DNA of 64,000 nucleotides from Prolixibacteraceae bacterium. GTDB lineage: Bacteria > Bacteroidota > Bacteroidia > Bacteroidales > Prolixibacteraceae. Made by a program: the position numbers and the translations under genes. This document shows, in pieces, positions 9,333 through 18,400 of this stretch. The stretch is taken from contig DPRM01000135.1 in assembly GCA_003537645.1 (NCBI GenBank), forward strand, positions 34,153 to 98,152, written 5' to 3'. How positions within the stretch are numbered: position 1 is the stretch's first letter; the number at the start of each line of letters is the position of its first letter. The notes under the pieces were generated by a model that saw only the letters and a list, made by a program, of their open reading frames with translations, did no database searches and had not been told where the DNA came from.

Positions 9333-10652
9333 ATGAACATGAAAACCTATTCATTAACATTTTTCATCCTATACTTGATCTTAATAGTATCGACTGCTTT
9401 GGCCCAAAAAGCTACCGTTAAAATCTATCCTGAAATTAAAAAACAGACGATCAAATCCATCGGTGGAAATTATTGTCAGGCCAACTATTCGCAACACGCT
9501 GCCGATGCCATTGGCGACGAAACGCTCAAACAGTTTCGGCCAACGCATGTTCGGGTGGCCTTGCCAATGCGGCTCCGGAATGCGAATTTCGTAGATTACC
9601 GCGGCGCCAGTTACACCAAACAGCCTTTGGTTGTTGAGGTTCTGGACGAACTGAAACGTATGAAAAGTGAATTTGGCGTGGTAAACTTCACCATTTCGGT
9701 GTGGGATGTGCCCGATGAATTTATTGCTGATCCAACGAAAACAGCTCAACGGGTCATCAAACCTGAAGCTTACGACGAAGTAATTCAAATGCTTACCGAC
9801 TTTTTCCTGAAAGCGAAAAATGAATATGGTGTCGAAATCGATCAGTTCTCATTCAATGAGTCTGACGGTGGTTACCAGATCATTTTCTCGCCCGAGGCAA
9901 CCATCGCTTTTGTAAAAAAAGCAGGGCAAAAATGGGAAGAAGCCGGACTGAAAACCAAATTTTTACTGGCCGATACTGCTCAAACCAAAGGAACCATCGA
10001 GTTTGCCACTCAAATTATGGCCGATCCTTCGATCTGGAAATACCTCGGCCCATTGAGTTTTCATTGCTGGTGGTCGGAAACCATTCCTGACAACGAATTC
10101 GAGCGAATTGCAGGTTTCGGAAAAGCCTGGAACAAAGAAGTTTGGTGTGCCGAACTGGGGTTCGATGCAATGGCATGGAAAATAAAAGACATGAACAAAA
10201 GCTATGATTACGCGATGCGTTTCGCCAAAATTTCGCATCGCATGATTAAATATGCCGAAGTGGAAGTTTCGCTTTACTGGACCTGGCAAAATAATTACGC
10301 TATCATGTCGGCTGATCTTCAGGAAAAATACCCGTCGTATTTCGTCACCCGCCACCAGGTCGATTTTATGAATACCGGCACACAAATCGTTCATTCTACA
10401 AGTTCCGATCCTGAAGTGCTTGCCATCAGCGGGATTCGTGGCGATGGGAAACGGGTTCTGCAACTCATTAACATGAAGAAAGAATCGATTGCTGTCGAAA
10501 TTTCAGGGTTTGAATCTCAAAAAATTGATGCAACTTCAACTACGCAAACCAATAACTGGGAAATACAGAAAGACATTGCAAAAACGAAAAATGGAAAGCT
10601 GGAATTGCAGTTAAAATCAGAATCGGTGAATACCTTTGTGTTTAACGATTGA
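9333..10652 (+). CDS. GH30-like clan GH-A glycoside hydrolase
   Basis: The protein has 439 residues with a signal peptide (about 1-23, ending ALAQK). The body is a TIM barrel of clan GH-A with a small beta domain at the end, the layout of GH30. Candidate catalytic residues are acid/base Glu176 in 'QFSFNESDGG' and nucleophile Glu274 in 'WCAELGFD'. 'IKSIGGNYCQ' near the N terminus matches the 'GFGG' position of GH30 enzymes, and 'YWTWQNNY' follows the nucleophile. The C-terminal strands ('GKRVLQLINMKKESIAVEI', 'SVNTFVFND') match the GH30 side domain. Activity could be on xylan, glucan or another beta-linked chain; sequence alone does not decide. No T9SS domain is present, so it is probably periplasmic. 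Confidence 0.7.
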   Translation: MNMKTYSLTFFILYLILIVSTALAQKATVKIYPEIKKQTIKSIGGNYCQANYSQHAADAIGDETLKQFRPTHVRVALPMRLRNANFVDYRGASYTKQPLVVEVLDELKRMKSEFGVVNFTISVWDVPDEFIADPTKTAQRVIKPEAYDEVIQMLTDFFLKAKNEYGVEIDQFSFNESDGGYQIIFSPEATIAFVKKAGQKWEEAGLKTKFLLADTAQTKGTIEFATQIMADPSIWKYLGPLSFHCWWSETIPDNEFERIAGFGKAWNKEVWCAELGFDAMAWKIKDMNKSYDYAMRFAKISHRMIKYAEVEVSLYWTWQNNYAIMSADLQEKYPSYFVTRHQVDFMNTGTQIVHSTSSDPEVLAISGIRGDGKRVLQLINMKKESIAVEISGFESQKIDATSTTQTNNWEIQKDIAKTKNGKLELQLKSESVNTFVFND

Positions 10653-10709
10653 TTGTGCTATAAATAGCGGCACTGCATCAAATCAAATAGCCAAAACGAA
10701 CAAACTGTA

Positions 10710-12158
10710 ATGAAGTATTTAAAGCATCCCTGGATTTTTTTGATTTTATCGTGTATTATCGTGATTGTGGTCAAAATTCCGCATCTGGGATTGCCTTATT
10801 TTTTTGATGAAACATTTTCGTACTACCCTGCTGTTCTTGAGATGGCAAGGGTTGGCCCAAGCATGTTACCGGGCACCATTTCTTTGGTTTTAGCGAAAGG
10901 ACATCCATTGTTTTTTTATTTTCTGGCTTCGTCGTGGATGAAACTCATTGCCGGTGATTCGGTAACCCTGATGAGAATATTCCCCTTGTTGGTTGCACTG
11001 ATTGCTCTGTTTGTGTTTCACCGCTTTGCAAAACGGCATACCAACATTTTGCTGGCCAATATTGCCGTTGTGCTACTTGCCATTCAGCCTTTGTTTTTAG
11101 CGCAAGCCAGTCTGGTCTTGCCTTCTATACTAATTTTCATTCTGCTGATGATGTCGTTTGACAGCTACTTGTCGCGCAGTTACGGATTGTATGCATTTTA
11201 TGGCTCATTACTGATGCTCACCAAGGAAACCGGTGCTGTTTTTATAATGGTTTTTGGATTAGCTTATCTGATAGAGAATTACCGCAACCTGAACTCAAAA
11301 ACATTCTGGCGCAATCTGGTGTTACTTGCCGTTCCGGTTTTTGTTTACGTTCTATTTCTGATACTTCATTACCATGAATTTGGAGTTTTCTTCTTTTCCG
11401 AACATCTCGATTTTATTACCTTCAATAGCAATACAGTACAAAATAAATTCAATTCGGCTGTATGGATGCTTTTTCTGGCGCAGGGTCGAAATTTAGTTGT
11501 TTATACGGCAGTGCTTGCACTAATCGTTCTGCTATTTCGTAAAAAGGAAATTGAATACCGCCGATTCCTGATCTTTTCACTATCGATATTAATCCTTTTC
11601 CTGATTTTTACAAGCGTGAATTTCTTTGGTTATCGCTATGTTTTACCAGTATTGGGTATCGTACTGCTTGCTTCATCAGTGCTTATCCAGCAGATAAAAA
11701 CAAAATACCAGGCATTAAACATTGCTTATATTGTATGTATCTTATCTGTTTCGGCCTATTATTCGGCTACAAAAAGGGGGCAGTCTGATGTAGATCTGGG
11801 TTATACGCAATATCTGGTTGTTCATCAGCAAATGGTAAAATACTGCGAGCAACAAAGTTGGTACGATAAAGAAATTGGTGGCGGATATAATATGGTGATG
11901 AGCCTGCGCGAGCGCTGTGCGAAATACCTGTCAACCGACAAAAATTTTAAAACAAATCATTTGCCGGGACTTGAAAACCGGGATATCATTATTTACGATT
12001 CAACATGCTGGCCTGTTGAAATGCCGGAAAGCGAGAAAAGTAAACTTACGCTTATCAAACGAATTGAGTATAAAAATCACTGGGGCGAAATTTACAGCAC
12101 TTCTTCAGCAAAAGAAGCCACACAACCAATTCAAAAACAAACAACTGTTACTGAATAA
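10710..12158 (+). CDS. GT39/PMT-like polytopic membrane glycosyltransferase
   Basis: The protein has 482 residues with about ten or eleven hydrophobic segments. The N-terminal periplasmic loop after the first segment has the acidic pair in 'FFDETFSYYPAV', followed by 'GHPLFFYFLASSWM', the arrangement seen in the GT39/ArnT/PMT class (GT-C fold, lipid-phosphate sugar donor, catalysis at the outer face of the inner membrane). The soluble tail (about 390-482) is hydrophilic. It has no signal peptide beyond its first membrane segment. It lies between a GH30-like and a GH26 gene with gaps of 57 and 32 bases, so it seems to be part of the same transcript, which is unexpected for a degradation cluster. 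It could glycosylate exported proteins, possibly the secreted enzymes. That role is inference. Confidence 0.7.
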   Translation: MKYLKHPWIFLILSCIIVIVVKIPHLGLPYFFDETFSYYPAVLEMARVGPSMLPGTISLVLAKGHPLFFYFLASSWMKLIAGDSVTLMRIFPLLVALIALFVFHRFAKRHTNILLANIAVVLLAIQPLFLAQASLVLPSILIFILLMMSFDSYLSRSYGLYAFYGSLLMLTKETGAVFIMVFGLAYLIENYRNLNSKTFWRNLVLLAVPVFVYVLFLILHYHEFGVFFFSEHLDFITFNSNTVQNKFNSAVWMLFLAQGRNLVVYTAVLALIVLLFRKKEIEYRRFLIFSLSILILFLIFTSVNFFGYRYVLPVLGIVLLASSVLIQQIKTKYQALNIAYIVCILSVSAYYSATKRGQSDVDLGYTQYLVVHQQMVKYCEQQSWYDKEIGGGYNMVMSLRERCAKYLSTDKNFKTNHLPGLENRDIIIYDSTCWPVEMPESEKSKLTLIKRIEYKNHWGEIYSTSSAKEATQPIQKQTTVTE

Positions 12159-12190
12159 GATTAAACCACTGACAATAAAATAACTAACAC

Positions 12191-13273
12191 ATGAAAAAAC
12201 TACTAATCATTTTGCTTATCGTCACAAGCATGACAACGTTTGCTGCCAGGGTACAACCTTCCGACCCGAAAGCGACTCCTGAAGCTGTAAAAATGTATCA
12301 GGAAATGCTGAAACTTCAGCAAAAAGGAATGATGTTCGGACATCAGGACGCGTTGGCGTATGGAACCAGCTGGTATGCCGAAGAAGGCCGTTCGGATGTG
12401 AAAGACGTTTGCGGCGACCATCCGGCCATTTTTGGATGGGAATTGGGCCATTTGGAACTTGGCGACAAATACAGCCTCGATTCAGTATTTTTCGATAATA
12501 TCCGCAAAGGAATTCAGGATGCTCATAAAATGGGCGGATTCAATACCATCAGCTGGCATTTCAGAAATGTGCTTACCGGCGGAACATCGTGGGATGTGAG
12601 TTCGAAAAAGACAGTTGCGGCAATGATTCCCGGTGGCGCAAAACACGAAGAGTACAAAAAATACCTCGATATTCTTGCCACTTTTATGCTTAGCCTGAAA
12701 ACCGAAAAAGGCACTTTAATCCCGGTTTTCTTCCGTCCGTTCCACGAACATACCGGAAGCTGGTTCTGGTGGGGCAAAAACCTTTGCTCGGTTGACGAGT
12801 ACAAAACCTTGTGGCGCTTTACTGTAAACTATCTGCGAAACGAAAAGAACATCCATCATTTGCTTTATGCATACTCTACCGACCGTTTCAATTCTGAAGA
12901 AGAATACCTTGAACGCTATCCGGGCGACGACCTGATTGACATGGTCGGTTTCGATTTGTACGACCGCGGCCCTGAATACGCTGCCACATTGGGAAATTGT
13001 GCCAAAATGGTAACTAAAATTGCTGCTGGAAAAGGTAAAATTGTTGCAGTTACCGAAGCCGGTGGCCCAATTACCAAAAATCCGGAATGGTGGACAAAAA
13101 TATTGCTGGAAACACTTCGTCCGTACAATTTATCGTATGTTTTGGTTTGGCGAAATGCATTCAATCAACCGCCCCACGTAGCTTTTGGCCCATACAAAGG
13201 ATGCCCTAGCGAGCAGGATTTTGTGAAGTTTTACAACGATCCGAAAACATTATTTTTGAAAGATATTGAATAA
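12191..13273 (+). CDS. GH26 beta-mannanase or mannobiohydrolase
   Basis: The protein has 360 residues, a signal peptide (1-19, ending TFAA) and a full GH26 domain with no extra modules. Landmarks are 'KGMMFGHQDALAYG', 'AIFGWELGHLELG', 'GGFNTISWHFRN', acid/base Glu186 in 'FFRPFHEHTGSWFWWG', 'YPGDDLIDMVGFDLYD' and nucleophile Glu289 in 'AVTEAGGP'. The overall form is that of the Bacteroides-type GH26 enzymes that act on mannan oligosaccharides. It has no T9SS domain, so it is predicted to act in the periplasm on products of the secreted GH26 upstream. It is the last gene of the hydrolase run; the next gene is convergent. Confidence 0.92.
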   Translation: MKKLLIILLIVTSMTTFAARVQPSDPKATPEAVKMYQEMLKLQQKGMMFGHQDALAYGTSWYAEEGRSDVKDVCGDHPAIFGWELGHLELGDKYSLDSVFFDNIRKGIQDAHKMGGFNTISWHFRNVLTGGTSWDVSSKKTVAAMIPGGAKHEEYKKYLDILATFMLSLKTEKGTLIPVFFRPFHEHTGSWFWWGKNLCSVDEYKTLWRFTVNYLRNEKNIHHLLYAYSTDRFNSEEEYLERYPGDDLIDMVGFDLYDRGPEYAATLGNCAKMVTKIAAGKGKIVAVTEAGGPITKNPEWWTKILLETLRPYNLSYVLVWRNAFNQPPHVAFGPYKGCPSEQDFVKFYNDPKTLFLKDIE

Positions 13274-13282
13274 ATGATAGTC

Positions 13283-13306
13283 AGGGTTTCACTCAAGTGA
13301 AGCCCT
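13283..13306. terminator. Possible bidirectional terminator hairpin
   Basis: The arms agggtttcact (13283-13293) and agtgaagccct (13296-13306) pair with one G-T wobble. The hairpin lies between the convergent stops of the GH26 gene (13273) and thpR (13372). It has no clear T-run, so it is only a candidate. Confidence 0.4.
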
Positions 13307-13371
13307 CTCTAAACAGAACTTGAAGTCACCCGCTCACTAAATCCCGAATCGCTCTTTCGGATCCGGTGAAT

Positions 13372-13938
13372 TCATTCCCAGATCAGTTGTTTTACGAATA
13401 ACGGTTTGTAAACCGGCCCCTGTTGTGTCAGAATACTTTCGTAAAGTACAATCTGGTCGATCGTTACATTATCAAACAAAAATTCCCCGTAATCTTTCAG
13501 CAACTCTTCAAAAACCTGTCTATTCTGAAGAGATTTTATTCTGCCCAAAGTGAGGTGCGGTTTCAGAGGTTTATTATCAAAAGCAAATCCATTTTGCATG
13601 AGCAATTCACCCAGTTTTTCGCGCGCAGGCAGTAGGTGTTGTATATCTTTCAGCCCAATCCATAAAACTTTGGGATTACCGGTATCAGGAAACACTCCTA
13701 CCCCATTCAATTCTGTATTGAAAGCCCTGGTTTCACCAAACGACGCATCAATCAACCGCCAAAGCAAATCTATTTCGGAAACAGCTGTGTCGCCCAGAAA
13801 AAACAAAGTTATGTGCCAGTTTTCAGGATTTGTCCAGCTAAACCTGTTATCGTTCAATTCACGATCGTTCCGCCATGTTTCAGCCAAATTTGCAGCATTG
13901 GCCGATTGAACCGGAATGCCAATAAAGAGTCGTTTCAT
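13372..13938 (-). CDS. thpR: RNA 2',3'-cyclic phosphodiesterase (2H phosphoesterase, LigT/ThpR)
   Basis: Start chosen at the ATG read from 13938; an upstream start six codons earlier would place 'MYLILV' before the conserved beginning 'MKRLFIGIPV'. The protein has 188 residues, normal for the family. The two signature tetrapeptides are His42-x-Thr44 in 'WHITLFFLG' and His128-x-Thr130 in 'PHLTLGRI'. Other family features are 'GVGVFPDTGNPKVLWIGL' and the C-terminal 'IVLYESIL'. These enzymes open 2',3'-cyclic phosphates on RNA and were first described as 2'-5' RNA ligases; the protein is cytoplasmic. It stands alone, convergent with the hydrolase cluster. Confidence 0.92.
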   Translation of the reverse strand: MKRLFIGIPVQSANAANLAETWRNDRELNDNRFSWTNPENWHITLFFLGDTAVSEIDLLWRLIDASFGETRAFNTELNGVGVFPDTGNPKVLWIGLKDIQHLLPAREKLGELLMQNGFAFDNKPLKPHLTLGRIKSLQNRQVFEELLKDYGEFLFDNVTIDQIVLYESILTQQGPVYKPLFVKQLIWE

Positions 13939-14017
13939 AACCAAAATTAAATACAAATTTCAGAACTTTTTCAGGCATAATTTGGTTTAAGGAGATATCG
14001 TAAATTTCAGTAAAAAA

Positions 14018-14458
14018 ATGAAAAACGAACCAATCGTAATTGAGCAGGTTTATCCTTTTTCGTTAGAGACTGTTTGGAGGGCAATTACCGACAAGGAGGC
14101 TATGAAGCAATGGTATTTCGAATTTCAGGAATTTATTCCTGAAGTGGGTTTCGAATTCCAGTTTTGGGGTGGCCCTGCTGAAGACCGTCAATACCTGCAT
14201 TTGTGCAAAATCGCCGAAGTTATCCCTGAACAAAAACTATCATACAGCTGGCTTTATGATGGTTACGAAGGAAATACACTGGTAACTTTCGAACTGTTCC
14301 CTGAAGGAAATAGTACAAAACTAAAACTGGTTCACGAAGTTTTTAAAGCTTTTCCGGCGAGCAATCCCGATTTTGCAAAAGAAAACTTTGTTGAAGGATG
14401 GAACTGGATTATTGGCACATCATTAAAAGAATACCTCGAAAAACAATCAATTACATAA
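14018..14458 (+). CDS. SRPBCC / AHSA1-domain protein
   Basis: The protein has 146 residues with no signal peptide. The START-like (AHSA1) pattern is clear: 'VYPFSLETVWRAITDKEAMKQWYF', 'FWGGPAEDRQYLHLCKIAEVIPEQKLSYSW', 'GNTLVTFELFPEGNSTKLKLVHE' and the final helix 'FVEGWNWIIGTSLKEYLEK'. The fold binds hydrophobic ligands or partner proteins; no specific role can be named. The next gene follows after 18 bases, so the pair is probably co-transcribed. Confidence 0.85.
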   Translation: MKNEPIVIEQVYPFSLETVWRAITDKEAMKQWYFEFQEFIPEVGFEFQFWGGPAEDRQYLHLCKIAEVIPEQKLSYSWLYDGYEGNTLVTFELFPEGNSTKLKLVHEVFKAFPASNPDFAKENFVEGWNWIIGTSLKEYLEKQSIT

Positions 14459-14476
14459 CTCAAATCAGATAAAAAA

Positions 14477-14854
14477 ATGAAAATCGCAGCAATTATCGTC
14501 CGTGTTTTGATGGGTCTCATGTTTGCATTCTCATCAGTAGTTGTACTTTTCAACCTGGTACCTCAACCCGAATTATCAGGCGACATAAAAACATTTATGG
14601 ATGGCCTGGCAGTTACAGGTTATATGATGACCACTGTCAAAATTATAGAACTGGTATGTGCCATAGCATTTCTCTCCGGAATGTTTGTTCCCCTTGCTAA
14701 TGTGGTAATCTTTCCGATTAACGTGAATATTCTGCTGTATCACGTATTTCTGGCGCCTGAAGGATTGGTAATTTCGATATTATTAATGCTTGCAAACCTG
14801 TTTCTGGCCTATTATTACCGCGACAAATACATGCACATTCTTAGAGCAAAGTAA
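14477..14854 (+). CDS. DoxX-like four-helix inner membrane protein
   Basis: The protein has 125 residues and four membrane segments (about 3-26, 48-70, 74-92 and 96-112). The first segment, 'IIVRVLMGLMFAFSSVVVLF', and the 'GYMMTTVKIIELVCAIAFLSG' region resemble small DoxX/DoxD-family proteins. Function is unknown. It lies directly after the SRPBCC gene. Confidence 0.65.
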   Translation: MKIAAIIVRVLMGLMFAFSSVVVLFNLVPQPELSGDIKTFMDGLAVTGYMMTTVKIIELVCAIAFLSGMFVPLANVVIFPINVNILLYHVFLAPEGLVISILLMLANLFLAYYYRDKYMHILRAK

Positions 14855-14961
14855 TTTTCTAACACCCGAAATCATTGTGATAGAATAAATGTTAAAAAGC
14901 TTAAATACCTTATCCTGAAAGATTTTTTTGTCTAGCTTTATGTGTTTAAAAAAACAGAAGT

Positions 14962-15321
14962 ATGAAAACTTCCGGATTCACCATTTTGATTATACTCCTG
15001 ATTTCATGCGCCTTAATGGCTCAAACAAAGCTGAACTTTCAGGCTGATTCTGTTGCAAAAGGAATAGACACTTTGAATTTTTCGCAGTTTCAGTACGACT
15101 TAATACCTGATACGAAAAAGCCAAAGCAACTATTTCCCAAAAGCAAGCAATTTCAAACAAATCCGAATCTGGCACTTAAACCCAGGCAAAAAATTTTCCC
15201 TGAAACATATTTTAATATGCCAATATCGAAGCCACAGTTTCAATCAGATATGCCAGTTATGAAACCCGATTCCACTATTCATTTTCATTTGCTGATCAAA
15301 CGTGGATCTCAAATAAAATAA
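14962..15321 (+). CDS. Small exported protein of unknown function
   Basis: The protein has 119 residues. The N terminus 'MKTSGFTILIILLISCALMAQ' is an export signal. It could be cleaved by signal peptidase II at the LISC site (Cys at residue 16, a lipobox match) or by signal peptidase I after MAQ. The mature part is rich in Lys, Pro, Gln and Phe, with repeated 'PK' and 'FPK' motifs and no predicted fold that I recognise. It stands alone with about 100 bases of AT-rich DNA before it. I cannot assign a family. Confidence 0.6.
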   Translation: MKTSGFTILIILLISCALMAQTKLNFQADSVAKGIDTLNFSQFQYDLIPDTKKPKQLFPKSKQFQTNPNLALKPRQKIFPETYFNMPISKPQFQSDMPVMKPDSTIHFHLLIKRGSQIK

Positions 15322-15486
15322 TCTTGCCTCCTGTCCTTTTTATTTCGAAATTGGCATCTCATTTAACTTTTAATATATTTACCAATCAAAAAAAAGAAAC
15401 AAGGCCAGTAGTGTATTTTCGCAGAAATGGGAACAGTTTGATTCCCTTTCTCAAAACTGATGAATGATTGACATGCAAAGGGTACT

Positions 15487-18400
15487 ATGAAAAAACAGCT
15501 AACCTTACTTCTGATTATCCTGATTTTTCTCTCATGCTCAAGGCAGGAAGACAAAAATAAATCTTCTGTTTTTTCGCCTGAAACCATCGAAGTACATGGT
15601 CATATCCTGAATTCAGACAGCATTGCAAAACCCATAACTCTTGCCGCTGGCGACCCAATTAAAATTAAGGCAGGAAAAACTACCGAAGTATTGTCGCGCG
15701 ATAATGTGAAGCCTGCCGGTTTGCCTGACATAACAATAGCAGGAATTCCTGAAATGATTACTCCGGGACAAAACGGTTATGCAGTTCCCAAAGAAATTGC
15801 ATCAACCGGAATCACTTTCCTGTCGGGTATTCCCGAAATAGTGATTGCCAAAGATGCTTACAGCAAAGATGTTAACCCTTACAGCTTCACAGCCTTCGGC
15901 ACAATTCAGGGATTAAAGCACAACCAGATAAGATGTCTGATACAGGACGGCCGCGGAAACCTTTGGTTTAGCAACGACGATGGTGTAACCCGTTATGATG
16001 GGAAATTCCTTACACACTTTTCTGTCAAAAACGGATTAAGCAGCAACATCGTTTTAAGTATCATGGAAGACCACGAAGGATCACTTTGGTTCGGTACTTT
16101 CGGAGGCGGTGCTACTCGATACGATGGTAAGCATTTCACGCATTTTACCGAAAAAGAAGGTTTAAGCAATAACATTGTTAATTCAATCCTTCAGGATAAA
16201 AGCGGGAATTACTGGTTTGCAACTTCAGGAGGAGGAGTTTCGAAGTACGACGGAAAAATATTTACACATTATAGTTCCCGGGAAGGTCTGGGAAGCAATC
16301 AAATCAGAACAATATTTCAGGACAAGGATGGGGTAATCTGGTTTGGTTCTTTTGGAAATGGAGTGACCAAATTTGATGGAAAAAGCTTCATGAATTATAA
16401 TGGCCGCGAAAATTTTCCGGGTAATCAGGTGGTGTCAATCTTTCAGGACAAGCAAGGAAATATGTGGTTTGGCACCTACAAAACCGGGGTAATAAAATTC
16501 GACGGAAAATTTTTCTATCAATACACCACTAAACAGGGGATTAGCGACGACAATGTCTTGTGCATGATGCAGGACAAACACGGATCGATGTGGTTTGGCA
16601 CTTCGGGTGGTGGAATCTCAAAATTTAGCGGTACAAATTTCATTCATTATACTGAAAAAGAAGGACTTACCAACAACTATGTGCGTTGTTCGCTGATCGA
16701 CAAACAGGGCAACCTTTGGTTTGGTACACGCGATGGCGGTTTGGTAAGGTTCAACGGCAACCTGTTCACTCATTATACCGAAAACGAAGGCCTTGGAAAC
16801 AACAAGATTCTCGATATTTTTCAGGACAAATCGGGCAATTTGTGGTTTGGCGGATTTGCAGGTGGAATTACAAAATACGATGGCAAAAAATTCATCAATT
16901 ATTCAACTGGGCAAGGATTGCTCAACGACCGAATTTACAGCATATTAGAAGACAAAGAAGGAAATATATGGTTTGGCAGTGATGGGATGGGCGTGGCAAA
17001 ATTCGACGGAAAGTATTTCTATCATTATACTCAGATAGAAGGCTTATGCCACAATGGGATACGAAAAATAATAAAAGACCGCAATGGAAATATGTGGTTT
17101 TCGAGTTATGGTGGAGGCGTTTCGAAATTCGACGGAAAATATTTCGTAAACTATTCAGCTGAATCAGGAATCGGAAGCAACGAGGTTTTGTGTATGCTTG
17201 AAGATAAAAACGGGAATCTATGGTTTGGAACCGACGACAATGGTGTAACCAGGCTTGACGGTAAAAACTTTACCCGATTCGGTGTTAACGAAGGACTTAG
17301 CCACAACAATGTAACCAGTCTTTTGCAAGATAAAGAGGGCAATATATGGATTGGAACTTCTGGTGGTGGTGTTACCCGCTACGATGGTAAATTGTTTACA
17401 AAATTTACTGAAAAAGAAGGATTGACCAATAATTATATAACTAGCCTTTTTCAGGACAAACGTGGAAATATTTGGCTGGGAACCAGACTGGGGCCAAATA
17501 TTCTGGCGCCCGGTATGATTGAAACAAAAGCTGATAGACCTGGAATTCCCCTTTTCAAGAACTATACGTACGAAGATGGCTTTCTGGGCATTGGATGCAA
17601 TATGGATGCTGTATTTGAAGCCAAAGATGGAACTATCTGGATAGGATCGACCAACCGCCTGACAGCCATCGACCCCGAAGGCGAAGTTGCGGATACCGTT
17701 ACACCCAATATTCAGCTAACAAATATTCAGCTATTCAACAAAAATATTCCCTGGATAAATCTTGAAAGTAAAATGGATACCAGTTTTATACTCGAAAACG
17801 GAGTTAAAGTTGGAAATCTAAAATTCAGCAATATATCGAAATGGTATTATCTTCCTGAAAATTTAAGCCTTGCATACAACAATAATTTTCTGACTTTCAA
17901 CTACATAGGCATTTCACAAAAACAAAACCAGAAAATTAAGTATCAATATCAGCTTGAAGGACTCGATGCAAGCTGGAGCAACCTTACTGAACGTACCGAA
18001 GTATCATATGGCAACCTGAAACCAGGGAGTTACATATTTAAGGTTAAAGCTATAAATAGCGAAGGACTTTGGAGCAATGCGTACAACTATAAATTTACAA
18101 TTCGTCCTCCGTGGTGGAATACATGGTGGTTCTTTATTTTGGCATGTATAACATTTATATTCTTGATTATTAGCTTCATAAACTGGAGAGGACGCGAACT
18201 GGAGCAGCAAAAAGAACTACTTGAAATAAAAGTTAAGGAACAAACTTCTGAACTGAAAGAGAAAAACGAAGAGCTGCTAAACAAAAACGAAGAATTGATT
18301 GCAACAAATTCTGAAAAAGACAAATTCTTCTCCATCATTGCACACGATGTGCGCGGACCATTAAGTTCGTTTCTGGGCTTAACAGAGATTCTGGCCGAGG

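Noticed and set aside
9963..10463. 166-codon ORF on the - strand inside the GH30-like gene
   Set aside because: It has no domain, no spacing from a promoter and lies fully within a clear enzyme gene.
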